DNA of 64,000 nucleotides. Origin: Lolium rigidum. Lineage: Eukaryota; Streptophyta; Magnoliopsida; Poales; Poaceae. The notes under the pieces are model-generated. The model made no database searches. It was not told the origin of the DNA and saw only the letters and a list, made by a program, of their open reading frames with translations. Position numbers and translations under genes: made by a program. Shown here in pieces: positions 31,813 to 42,097 of this stretch (position 1 is the stretch's first letter; each line of letters opens with the position of its first letter). The stretch covers positions 349,847,696-349,911,695 of the forward strand of contig NC_061513.1 of assembly GCF_022539505.1 (NCBI RefSeq), read 5' to 3'.

Positions 31813-32146
31813 GGTGCTTCTAAACCAAAAACAGATCCTGGCAGAAACAGCTCGAAACAAAACACGTCGAGAAAACGATATACGGACCTCCAGGGGTCCG
31901 GGGGATTATATAGCAAAAATTTTCTCGTCAAAAGGAAAGCACCAGATCGAACCAGAGTCGGAAAGGGGCGACGAGGCGGCCAAACCATAGGCCGGCGCGG
32001 GCCCAGGTCAGGCTGCGCCGCCCTATGGTGGCACCCCCTCGTGCGTCCTTTCCACTCCGTTTCGAACTCGTAATTTCTCATATTTTCCAAAAACAGCAAA
32101 AATATAGTTCGGAAAGTAAATTGCGTACTTTTCATTACCGCATCTG
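31813..32146 (-). promoter_or_regulatory. Spacer with GC palindrome and TATA before the third ORF
   Basis: On the minus strand, after integrase, comes the palindromic block CCATAGGGCGGCGCAGCC...GGCCGGCGCGG (31985-32030), which resembles the U3 block of the LTRs. Then GCTATATAATCCCCCGGAC with a TATA box (31904-31911) about 90 bp before the ATG at 31812. Promoter function is inferred. Confidence 0.45.
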
Positions 32147-33480
32147 TTACCTATTCAAAGTCGAGTTCAGCGGATCGTCAATTTGTCCTTTGATGAAAGC
32201 TTCCGGTGTTTCCACTTGAATAATATCAACATCAACATTATAGGAATCACCTGAGATATAATGCTTGAGTCTTTGTCCATTCACCACTTGCGTAGCATTG
32301 CCTTGGAGAGAGCTAATTTTGATTGCTCCTGAACGATACACCTCCTCGACAACATATGGTCCTTCCCATTTCGAGAGTAATTTCCCTGCAAAGAATCTGA
32401 GATGAGACCGATACAATAGGACTTTATCCCCAATATTAAATTCTCTTTTGATAATCCTCCTATCATGCCATTTTTTAACTTTCTCTTTAAAGAGTTTAGC
32501 ATTTTCATATGCTTCACTTCTCCATTCATCTAGAGAACTCAATTGCAACAACCTCTTATCACCGGCAAGTTTAGGATCTTTATTTAATTCTCTAACATCC
32601 CAATAAGCTTTGTGCTCTAGTTCTAGAGGTAAATGACAAGCTTTCCCATAAACCATTTTATAAGGTGACATTCCCATGGGATTTTTATAAGCAGTTCTAT
32701 AAGCCCAAAGTGCATCCTTCAATTTACTAGCCCAATTCTTTCTAGTTTTATTAACGGTCTTTCCCAAAATAGATTTAATCTCTCTATTTGATAATTCTAC
32801 TTGACCACTAGTTTGAGGATGATAAGCGGAAGCAATTCTATGATTAATACCATACTTAGCAAGAGTTTTTCTAAAACCTCCATGAATAAAATGAGAACCT
32901 CCATCAGTCATAATATATCTAGGTACTCCAAATCTAGGAAAAATAATATCTAAGAGCATTCTTAAAGAGGTCTCACCATCGGCACTTTTTGTAGGTATAG
33001 CTTCCACCCATTTAGTAACATAATCAACAGCAACAAGTATATGAGTGTTACCTTCCGAAGACGGAAAAGGTCCCATGAAGTCAAATCCCCAACAATCAAA
33101 CGGTTCAATAACAAGAGTATAATTCATAGGCATTTCATTGCGTCTGGAGATATTACCAACCCTTTGGCATTCATCACAAGATAAAATAAACTTTCTCGCA
33201 TCTTTGAAGAGAGTTGGCCAATAAAAACCTGATTGTAAAACCTTTTGCGCGGTTCTTTCTCCAAACGTGATGTCCTCCATAAGCACTACCATGACATTTA
33301 CTCAATATTTCTTGTTGTTCATACTCAGGAACACATCTTCGCATAATACCATCCACTCCTTCTTTATATAAGTGTGGGTCATCCCGAAATAATGCCTCAA
33401 GTCATAAAAGAATTTCCTCCTTTGCTTGAGATGAAAAGGTTGGAGGCAAGTACTTGGAAACAATAAAGTTAGCATAATCG
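32147..33480 (-). pseudogene. Integrase region of the Athila-like element
   Basis: The main frame 32147-33292 encodes the DDE core: [15 protein letters not shown] (first Asp), [14 protein letters not shown] (second Asp), [15 protein letters not shown] (Glu). It follows an HHCC-type zinc region (SCDEC, with the His pair in a shifted frame near 33240-33330). The C-terminal part has the Athila-like [16 protein letters not shown] and a GPYVV-type segment. Integrase joins element cDNA to the chromosome. Frame changes near 33290 and 33360-33480 separate it from RNase H, so no full polyprotein can form. Confidence 0.88.
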
Positions 33481-33867
33481 AGCATACCAAGGACTGTCTC
33501 GCGAGCTCACCTTTATTACAGCCAATTGTTCATTTGGAAAACTATCATTAACGAGAACAGGATCATAAGCAATATTTTCCAATCTAGACAAATTATCGGC
33601 AACAGGATTATCAGCACCTTTCCTATCTACAATATGTAAATCAAATTCTTGCAAAAGAAGTACCCATCTAATAAGCCTCGGCTTAGCATCTTTCTTTGTC
33701 ATTAGGTATCTAATTGCAGCATGATCAGTATGAATAGTAACTTTTGAATCAACAATATAAGATCTAAATTTATCACAAGCAAAGACTACGACTAATAATT
33801 CCTTTTCGGTTGTAGCATAATTTCTTTGAGCAAGCATCAAGAGTTTTACTAGCATAATGAATAACAT
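33469..33867 (-). pseudogene. RNase H region of the Athila-like element
   Basis: [22 protein letters not shown], then [42 protein letters not shown]: the Gypsy RNase H signature with the catalytic Glu (TEKE) and Asp (HTDH). It degrades the RNA of RNA/DNA hybrids during replication. A frameshift near 33868 separates it from RT. Confidence 0.88.
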
Positions 33868-35383
33868 TCAGTTTTTATCTACTCGCTGTCCAAGAACAGC
33901 GCCTACAGCAAAATCACTAGCATCACACATAATTTCAAAGGGTAAGTTCCAATCAGGAGGTTCAACTATAGGAGCAGTTGTTAAGGCTTTCTTAAGAGTT
34001 TCAAAAGCTTCCTTACAATCATCATCAAAAACAAATGGTACATCTTTTTGAAGAAGATTAGTAAGAGGCTTTGAAATCTTGGAGAAATCTTTAATAAATC
34101 TCCTATAAAACCCAGAATGACCAAGAACACTACGAATACCTTTAACATCCCTCGGATAGGGCATCTTCTCAATTGCTTCAACTTTAGCTCTATCAACTTC
34201 AATACCTCTCTCAGAAATTTTATGTCCCAATACAATTCCTTCATTAACCATAAAGTGGCATTTCTCCCAATTAAGAACAAGATTAGTTTCTTCACATCTC
34301 TGCAAAACTTTATCAAGGTTTCGCAAGCAACTATCAAAAGAATTCCCATAGACGGAAGAATCATCCATGAATACCTCTACAATACTTTCACAAAAACCAT
34401 GAAAAATAGCAGACATGCATCTTTGAAAAGTAGCAGGAGCATTACATAAACCAAAAGGCATGCGTCTATAAGCATAAGTTCCATAAGGACAAGTAAAGGT
34501 GGTTTTCTCTTGATCTTTAGCTTTAACGAGCAATTTGTGAAAACCCGAATAACCATCAAGAAAGCAAAAATGAGTATTTTTAGACAATCTTTCTAACATT
34601 TGATCAATAAATGGTAAAGGGTAATGATCTTTCTTAGTAACTTTATTAACTTTTCGAAAATCAATGCACATTCTATACCCTACAACTACTCTTTGAGGAA
34701 TGAGCTCATCATTATCATTAGGCACAACAGATCATACCTCCTTTCTTGGGAACGCAATGCACGGGACTAACCCATCTACTATCAGCAATAGGATATATAA
34801 TACCAGCTTCAAGAAGTCGTAATACCTCATTCCTTACCACTTCCTTCATCTTCGGAATTAGACGACGGCGAGGTTCAACAACAGGCTTTGCATCATCTTC
34901 CATATTAATAGCATGTTGGCATATAGACGGAGAAATCCCCTTCAAATTATCAAGAGTGTAGCCAATAGCGCCTCGATGCTTCTTCAATATTTCCAATAAC
35001 CTTTCTTCCTCAATCTCTGAAAGCTTAGAACTAATAATAACAGGATATATTTTCTTATCATCAATATGAGCATATTTAAGGTTATCAGGTAAAGGCTTTA
35101 AATCAAAAACAGGATCTTCCTTTGGTGGCGGTGTTGTACCCAAATCTTCCACCGGTAAATCATGCTTGAGAATAGGTTGGCGAAGAAAAATTTCCTCAAG
35201 CTCATCTCTTTCTTTCCTAAAAATTTCGCTCTCGCTATCCTCCAAATGTTGCTTGCAAAGGATTATTAGGAACAAGAACAATAGATGCACATTGCTCCAT
35301 TTTAAAATCATTACTAGGCAAATCAGCTTTATAAGGAGTTTTAGTAAATTTAGAGAAGTTAAACTCATAAGATTCACCAGCAA
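33868..35383 (-). pseudogene. Reverse transcriptase region of the Athila-like element
   Basis: Two frames joined by a frameshift near 34725. The N-terminal part ends RWVSPVHCVPKKGG. The main part has MCIDFRKVNKVTKKDHYPLP, FCFLDGYSGF, FTCPYGTYAYRRMPFGLCNA and the catalytic block EVFMDDSSVYG (near 34355-34385), the FMDD variant of the usual YxDD. RT copies element RNA to cDNA. Broken by frameshift, so not functional. Confidence 0.9.
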
Positions 35384-35725
35384 ATTTAGTCAAAATTTTC
35401 TCTTTCTTGCAATCTATAATAGCTCCACAAGTATTTAGAAAAGGTCTACCAAAAATAATTGGACAATAATCACTAGCAGCAGAACCAAGTACCAAAAAGT
35501 CAGCTGGATATTTAATCTTACCGCATAAAACTTCCACATCTCGAACAATACCAATTGGAGAAATAGTTTCTCTATTAGCCAGCTGAATAACCACATCAAT
35601 ATCTTCAAGTTCACAAGAATCAATTTCGTGCATAATCTCCGTGTAAAGCTCATACGGAATAGCACTAACACTTGCACCAATATCACATAATCCATAATAA
35701 CAATGATCACCAATTTTAACGAGAT
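35235..35725 (-). pseudogene. Retropepsin-like protease of the Athila-like element
   Basis: The minus-strand frame has the active-site block YGLCDIGASVSAIPYELY (near 35645-35700) and the later GRPFLNTCGAIIDC (near 35400-35450). The conserved Asp of D-I-G-A is kept. It processes gag-pol. The frame to RT is shifted around 35235-35250. Confidence 0.82.
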
Positions 35726-36872
35726 ATCATAGGAACACTAGCTTGTTTGGGTTTATTAGGATGTGAAACAATATTAGAAGCATCTTCACGAGAAAATAAT
35801 ATGACCATCCTCCACATTTTCAGTCACAAGATCTTTAACTATTGCAACAGCGAGGTTCAACTTTTATTTGTTCTTCGGGTTCTACAGGTTTCTTTTCACT
35901 TTTATGAACCGCACTATTTATAACGAGTACTCTTTCATTTTAGCGGGGAAAGGAGTTTTTTCAATATAAGCTTCGGGAATAACACGATCGGCGAGTTTCA
36001 ACTACAACGCATTTATTAATAGATGAATCAATTTTATCTTTATACGGTTCATGATACTTATCAAAATTCTTCTTTGGCAATTCATAATGAGAGGCAAAAG
36101 CTTTATAAAGATTTACAGCAACTTGAGAATCAAGACCATATATAGCACTCATATTACAAAATTTATCAGTATCCATAAAAGCTTCAATGCATTTATAATC
36201 ATAAATTATACCTGATTCTCTATCCTTGTCGTTCTCCCAACCTTCAGTATTTTCTTGGATCCGATCAAGAAGGTCCCTTTTAAACTCTTCTTTGTTGCGT
36301 GTAAATGATCCGAGAACAAGAAGTATCCGAGCAAGGTCTTGTCTTGAAAAGAAAGTCTTGCATAGAAATTATCAATAATAACATTACCGGGAAGCTCATG
36401 AATGGGGCATTTGAGCATTAAAGACTTCAATCTCCCCCAAGCTTGGGCAATACTCTCTCCATCATGAGGCCAAAAATTATATATGCGATTCCGATCCTTA
36501 TGAATTTCACTTGGAGGATAGAACTTAGAATAAAACCGGGGCACAATATCATTCCATTCAAGAGAATCCCCATTATCCAGTAATTTATACCAATGCGCCG
36601 CCTTACCGGACAGCGACAAAGAGAATAGTTTCTTCCTCACTTCATCCATAGCAATACCTGCACATTTGAATAACCCGCATAATTCATGCAAAAACAGTAA
36701 ATGATCACCGGGATGGACGAGTTCCATCCCCTTCATAGCGGTTATCCATAACACGTTCAATAATTTTCATAGGTATTTTATATGGTATCACTTCCTCACC
36801 TGGCGCCTCATCCACTACCGTTGCAGTAGTAGTAGATTTCCCAAATAGAAATTGAAGAGAAGATCTCTCCAT
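35726..36872 (-). pseudogene. Gag of the Athila-like element, frameshifted
   Basis: Starts MERSSLQFLFGKSTTTATVV at 36870-36872. The core reads HPGDHLLFLHELCGLF, KKLFSLSLSGKAAHWYKLL, IVPRFYSKFYPPSEIHK and WPHDGESIAQAWGRLKSLML. Shifts near 36740 and 36200 and stops further down break it. No zinc knuckle is seen. Confidence 0.82.
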
Positions 36873-36958
36873 AATGACTTATAGCAGACGAGCAGAAATA
36901 AAATCAGCACAACGGTAAAGGTTTTCCTTACCAATTCCACTTACCAATAGCGCTTCAC

Positions 36959-36976
36959 TCCCCGGCAACGGCACCG
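36959..36976 (-). other. Primer-binding site of the Athila-like element
   Basis: On the minus strand CGGTGCCGTTGCCGGGGA, a slightly diverged tRNA-Asp type PBS. It lies 12-13 bases inside the 5' LTR, similar to 10498-10515. Confidence 0.75.
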
Positions 36977-36988
36977 AGAAAATAGTCT

Positions 36989-38501
36989 TGATGACCCACA
37001 AGTATAGGGGGTGTATCGTAGTATCTTCGATAAGTAAGAATGTCGATCCCAACGAGGAGCAGAAGGTGTTGACAAGCGGTTTCGATGAAGGATTCATCGT
37101 AAATGCTCACGGACAAGTATTCGGGGGGTTTGATGTAACGAGTTGAATAAAGTACGAGTATGTAAAGTGCGAGAGTAATAATTGCAGCGAGTGGCCCAAT
37201 CCTTTTTAGCACAAAGGACAAGCCGGTTTGTTTACTTATAATGACCAAACGTTCTCGAGGACACACGGGATTTTAGTCTAGTGCTTTCGCTACATACGGC
37301 TAAATAATCTTCATTGTTGTGATAAGTGTTGTGTGGGTGAACCTATGCTAATGTACCGCCCTTCCTAGGACTAATACATACTTGTGATTATACCCCTTGC
37401 AAGCATCCGCAACTACAAGAAAGTAATTAAGAATTAAATCTAACCACAGCCTTAAACTGCGAGATCCTGCGATCCCTCCCGCATCGATATACCAACGGGG
37501 GTTTAGGTTTCTGTCACTCCGGCAGCCCCGCAATTGGCAAACGAGTACAAGATGCATTCCCCTAGGCCCATAAATGGTGAAGTGTCATGTAGTCGACGTT
37601 CACATGACACCACTAGAAGAATAACACCACAACTTAAATATCACACCATTGAATATTACTCAACCATAGTTCACTACTAACATTTAGACTTCACCCATGT
37701 CCTCAAGAACTAAACGAACTACTCACAAGACATCATACGGAACATGATCAGAGGTGATATGATGATGAATAACAATCTGAACATAAACTTGGTTCAATGG
37801 TTTCACTCAATAGCATCAACAACAAGTAGAAATCGATACCGGGAGAGTTTCCCCTATCAAACAATCAAGATCAAACCCAAATTGCTACGGCGGTGGCGGT
37901 GTCCAGCGGTGATGACGGCGGTGATGATGGTGGAGATGATGATGATGGTGATGGCGATGATGTCCAGCTTGATGACGGTGTCGATGGCGTCGATTTCCCC
38001 CTCCCGGAGGGAATTTCCCGGCGGATTCCTGCCCGCCGGAGAGCTCTTTTCTCTCTGGTGTTCTCCGCCCCGCAGAGGCGGCTGTAACTCTTCGCGAGGT
38101 ACCCCCTGTGGCTTAGGTCTTCGGGACGAAGGGTTTGGCGAAGAAAAGGAGGCGAAAAGGGTCGTGGGCCCCCCAGACCATAGGCCGGCGCGGCCAGGGC
38201 CTGGGCCGCGCCGCCCTAGGGTGTGGGCCCACCCTGGCTCCTCCCGGCTCCTCCTTCGGCTTCCTTCGTCATCTTGAAAAATAGGATTTTTGGTATAATT
38301 TCCTTCCGAGTTGATCTTCCGAAATATTGCGTTCGACGGTGCTTTTTCCAAGCAGAATCCCGGCTCCGGTGTTCGATCCTCCAATAATGATGAAACATGC
38401 AAAATAGATGAAATAACATAAGTATTGTGTCCCAATATGAAATATATCAATGAATAACAGCAAATTATGATATAAAATAGTGATGCAAATTGGACGTATC
38501 A
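36989..38501 (-). repeat. 5' LTR of the Athila-like element
   Basis: 1513 bp with the same ends as 27977-29485. Followed by CCAAG (38502-38506). Confidence 0.93.
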
Positions 38502-38507
38502 CCAAGC

Positions 38508-38764
38508 TGTCGGCACCTTGACTGTTTCTTGTAGTGATGTAATCTGTTGTTGTTTTGGTTCAAATTTAAATTGCAATCGCCACAAAAAAATGGAACGGAG
38601 GAGGTACAAATTAAAGTAATAGGCAATTACATCCCCAAATAATCTCCGCATGTATAGTCATTGACAATCATTTATTTGTTAACCAACAAGTGGCTTTCAA
38701 TATTGGTGTCCGGAATGGAGTCATCAATCGGTGGATGGCGGACACCTTCATGTCGAGGATGAAG
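38508..38764. repeat. Tandem duplication, copy A: CACTA right end plus flank
   Basis: Contains GTCGGCACCTTGACTG, the CACTA terminus, a Stowaway remnant (GTTTTGGTTCAAATTTAAA...GGAACGGAGGAGGTAC) and TGGAGTCATCAATCGGTGG. The same order recurs from 38765. The copy also contains a deletion of about 50 bp relative to copy B near its end. Confidence 0.85.
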
Positions 38765-39105
38765 GTCGGCACCTTGACTCCTTGATTGTTTCCTGTATTG
38801 ATGTAATCCCTCTGTTTCATATTTGTCGTGGTTTTGGTTCAAATTTAAACTACAATCGCCACAAAATAATAATGGAATGGATGGGGTACATATTAAAGTA
38901 ATACGCAATTACAGCTAGCCCCAAACAATCTCCGCATATATAGTCATTGACAATCATTTATTTGTTAACCAACAGATGGCTTGCAATATTAGCGTCTGGA
39001 ATGGAGTCCTCAATCGGTGGCTGGCAGACACCTTCATGACGGGGCATGTGGCGGCCACCTGTCCGTGGGTGAGTGATTCGACAAGCCCGTCGAGGATGAA
39101 GGTGG
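38765..39105. repeat. Tandem duplication, copy B
   Basis: Starts GTCGGCACCTTGACTCC and includes a decayed CACTA end (GTTTCCTGTATTG for GTTTCTTGTAGTG), the better preserved Stowaway at 38808-38888 and GGAGTCCTCAATCGGTGGC. Offset from copy A is 257 bp. Confidence 0.85.
38808..38888. mobile_element. Stowaway-type MITE
   Basis: CCCTCTGTTTCATATTTGTC...TTCAAATTTAAACTAC...AATGGATGGGG has the Stowaway layout: CTCCCTC-type start, central palindrome, and complementary end. Decayed ends. Confidence 0.65.
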
Positions 39106-39354
39106 GAAACATGCGGAAGCTGTGGCTGCGGGGTAGTGGGGGAGGGGGTACTGCTCACTTGTCGATTGGTGTCATGGGTCCCTCTATTGCTAGGAAGGAC
39201 AGGTACAATCGGCCTTAGCCGGCGCTTAGCTAACACGTCAAAGGTAAAGCGGAAAGGGGTTCACTCTGATCAAGCTATGGACTGTTTTCCGTTAAAAACA
39301 AGCTATGTGTGGATAGACTAACAATTTAAATAAATTACTAACCGGCGTTTTTTT
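39106..39354. other. Intergenic DNA, no gene supported
   Basis: GC-rich 39060-39240 then AT-rich. No recognisable frame. Confidence 0.3.
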
Positions 39355-39678
39355 CTCTCGGGGGTATAAGCTCCTTAAAAATGATTTAAAATTTTCAAAA
39401 AATATGGTTGCAAAGGTTTTGGCGTTGTTTATGTCTATATCTTTAACATGTTTGCAAAGTTTCATGAAGAAAAAATATATCTCGTGATGTTGACCAAAAA
39501 ATTGTGTTATAAAAAAGATATTTAGAGCATCAATTGTTTTCACACAGGTCACAAAAAAAATGTTTTCATAAAAAACTGTGTGTGAGATTGGGACATGAAT
39601 ATCTACATGTGTTATTTTTCATATTTTTTTGACATCCGCATGCCTTTTTATTTAGGCAGGAGCATGTGCTCCTGAGAG
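39355..39678. mobile_element. MITE downstream of germin-like gene 1
   Basis: Left CTCTCGGGGGTATAAGCTCC matches the reverse complement of the right end in 15 of 20 positions. About 324 bp, AT-rich. Related at the ends (GGAGCAtatGCTCC type) to 40902-41268. Confidence 0.6.
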
Positions 39679-39856
39679 TCGATTTGAATTCGCATGTTTA
39701 TAGTATTTTTTGTGATGTACAATATTGTGCCAAAAATTTATTCAACCAAATATTTCACATGTACATGGTATAAGTTTTGCAGATAATAAATACAACAAAA
39801 GGATGTATTATGAAACCATATCAAAGCATTCTCCACTTAGTCGATGCAATACTTAA

Positions 39857-40672
39857 TTAGTTGTGGTTGTCTGCCCAGAACTGAGCTTGGAGCCAGTCCA
39901 CTGTTTTCTTGTCCACCTGGAAGGCCTTGGCGAGAACATCATCTGAGATTGCTGGTTTTGACCCAAACACGGCGTTAGCAATGGTGATAGCCCCAGGGTT
40001 TTGGCTGCTAAGTGCAGCAATTGCCACCGCTGGTTTGTAGGGGTTGGGGTTGAATTGGAAGTGGATGAGTCCTTCTGGGAATACAAACACGTCACCCTTA
40101 TTGAGCACCTTTGACAAGAATTTGTTTTCTGGGTTTGACGTGACGAAGCCGACATAAAGGGTCCCTTCAAGCACGGTGAGGATCTCAGTGGCACGCGGAT
40201 GTGTGTGCGGTGGGTTCTCACCCAAAGGTGCATAGTCGATTCGCGCCAAGGAGATGCCCAATGTGTTCAGGCCAGGAATCCGCATTACATTGATCAAGGT
40301 GACATTAGACCCAACCTTGTTAATTTTGGTGTCCCTTGGCATGTCGAGTTTGGCCGCCAAGAAGAAGTCTTCAGCCTTCACATCCTTTGGATCTTTACAG
40401 ACAAATCCATTGACAAGAACTGCGTAACGGAGGATAATAGCATCAGCTAACTTGGATTAAATGCATGCCAAATATACCCTAAGTCCCTAAGAATTATGTA
40501 TATGAATACTAGCTAACATGTACTTAATCTTCACCCGTTGTTTAGAATGCATACCATGTGAGCTGTTGTCTGCAACGCAAAAGTCTTGGAGAGGGCTCGG
40601 ATCAGAAGCAATAGCCTGCCACGAGGCCAAGGCAAGAAGAGCAATGAGAAGGAAACATGAAGAGGAGGCCAT
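39857..40672 (-). CDS. Germin-like protein 1 (two exons), secreted cupin
   Basis: Exon 1 40672-40555, exon 2 40419-39857, with GT at the donor (CATG/GTATGC) and AG at the acceptor (TTACGCAG/TTCTTG). 226 aa. Signal peptide about 1-22 ([22 protein letters not shown]), then [10 protein letters not shown]. Cys 32 and 47 form the usual N-terminal disulfide pair. The cupin metal site is kept: His111, His113, Glu118 ([10 protein letters not shown]) and His159 in [11 protein letters not shown] lies before [10 protein letters not shown]. Germin-like proteins are apoplastic, usually oligomeric, manganese-binding, with oxalate oxidase or superoxide dismutase activity depending on member. Sequence type resembles the grass chromosome-8/GER4-like group, by recall. 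Transcribed away from 42098-42895. Confidence 0.92.
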
Positions 40673-40747
40673 TTGAGGATTTTGCTGAAAGTGTGTCTGT
40701 GGCTACGTTGTATTACTGTGTGCTTTTGCTTTGCGAAGGGGGCTAGG

Positions 40748-40755
40748 TATTTATA
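40748..40755 (-). promoter_or_regulatory. TATA box of germin-like gene 1
   Basis: TATAAATA on the minus strand, 76-83 bases before the ATG at 40672. Confidence 0.7.
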
Positions 40756-40901
40756 GCAGCAAAAAGAGTAGGTGATCACTTGAAATGGTCAAGAAAAACG
40801 TGTAGAAGTGGTGGTAGTTGATTTAATCTAGCAGGTAGAGTGAGCTGACTAAATAGCCATATGTTACCTTGAATCAATCAACTTTAGGAGGTTTGGTGTT
40901 T

Positions 40902-41268
40902 TGGCACATGGGAGCATATGCTCCCTTTATTTTGAAATGCATGTTACATACATTTTGAAATTTCAAAAAATTGAAACAAAAAATTCGAACGTACATCTTC
41001 ACGTGCTACACGCTCACAAAGTTGTTTCATAAAAATCTGACTTGTCGTGTGACGTGTGGAAAAAAGACAAAATTCAATGCTAAAAATAAGGCTTTTCAGG
41101 AGATAAATTTTCTCTTTTTTACACAGACCACAAAACATATTGGTTCCTCGCGAAACTTGACGAACGTACGTATATTGTGGAGATGTATATGTAGAATTTT
41201 TTTTCAAAATTTTTCGACAGTTCGAAATATAACTTTTTGATAGAGGGAGCATATGCACCCGGGAGCCA
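40902..41268. mobile_element. MITE in the intergenic spacer, TIR type
   Basis: Left TGGCACATGGGAGCATATGCTCCC matches the reverse complement of the right end TGGCTCCCGGGTGCATATGCTCCC in 20 of 24 positions. 367 bp. Sits between the two divergent germin-like genes, 150-230 bp from the TATA of gene 1. Confidence 0.75.
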
Positions 41269-41514
41269 AATTGAATTTCCGGGTTTAGCTAAGATATATA
41301 ACCTGACGTGGTCATAAAGGGTCTTATGTGAATATGTGATATAGTACTACTTAAAGGTGATTTTGTGTTACGCTGTGTCAGTGTCAGGCATGACATAAGA
41401 TGAAGCTAGCTAGTTGATGAACGTTTCTTGCCGTTGAACATGTCATTGTCGTTGGCATGTTGCCATCAACATTGACCCATACATACAGTAGATTGAATTG
41501 AATGTCTAATTAAC

Positions 41515-41825
41515 TACTCCCTCCTTCCCATAGTATAAGGCTAGTCATAGTGGGGAGTAACATAAGGTAGTAACATGCACATGTTACTACTCTATGTTAC
41601 TACTCTCATAGTGGGTAGTAACTTATATGTGAGTTCATGCATTGTGTCATTTATTATGTTGTAGACTCATCTTGTCTTGGGGTGTGTGATGTTATGGTAA
41701 CATAGCTAGTTACCACCTCACTCTCTTTCTTCACTTATTGCTATGCCATGTCACCAAAACATCTTGGGAAGTGTGATGTTACTACCTATGTTACTCCCAC
41801 TATGAGCAGTCTAAGATGCTAGTAC
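41515..41825. mobile_element. Mutator-type MITE nested in a Stowaway MITE
   Basis: The core 41540-41807 has inverted ends GCTAGTCATAGTGGGGAGTA and reverse of TACTCCCACTATGAGC, with repeated AGTAACAT blocks, a common grass Mutator-type MITE. It is flanked by TACTCCCTCCTTCCCATAG (left) and TAAGATGCTAGTAC (right), which look like the two halves of a Stowaway. The TSD is only partly preserved. Confidence 0.65.
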
Positions 41826-41990
41826 ATCCATGCATGAGGTGAACCGGCCAGCCAGTTTAACCGCGTTCTGAAGACACGTTAATCACAACAAATTGGCTAG
41901 CTGCTCCACAAGAGACCATGTCAATCTACATTGGATACTACTTGGCACGATTGTTAACTCGGTCAGCTACATCTGGTCGCTGGAAGCGAG

Positions 41991-42001
41991 CTATATATAT
42001 C
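41991..42001 (+). promoter_or_regulatory. TATA box of germin-like gene 2
   Basis: CTATATATATC, about 97 bases before the ATG at 42098. Confidence 0.7.
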
Positions 42002-42097
42002 CATGTAGGATCCAAACATAGAGAATCAGCTACCACAGCACACATACCAAGCACACAAAGCTAATAGAAGCCACCGTCGATTTCTTGAACAGAAAAA

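Larger units (their letters stand above)
27977..38501 (-). mobile_element. Athila-like Gypsy LTR retrotransposon, full structure, decayed coding
   Basis: LTRs 27977-29485 and 36989-38501, TSD CCAAG (27972-27976 and 38502-38506), PBS and PPT on the minus strand. Gene order on the minus strand is gag, protease, RT, RNase H, integrase, third ORF, which is the Gypsy order. Several frameshifts make it inactive. By eye about two dozen LTR differences over 1.5 kb, so it is older than the Del-like and Copia insertions. Confidence 0.93.
26975..38536. mobile_element. Short CACTA element containing a nested Gypsy element
   Basis: Left end CACTACAGGGACACG at 26975, right end (read inward) CACTACAAGAAACAGTC ending at 38536. 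TSD ATG at 26972-26974 and 38537-38539. Subterminal GCCGTCGGCATAGGG and TGCCGACGG/TGCCGACAG repeats occur at both sides. Without the nested Gypsy element it is about 1.03 kb and has no transposase, so it is non-autonomous. Confidence 0.82.
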
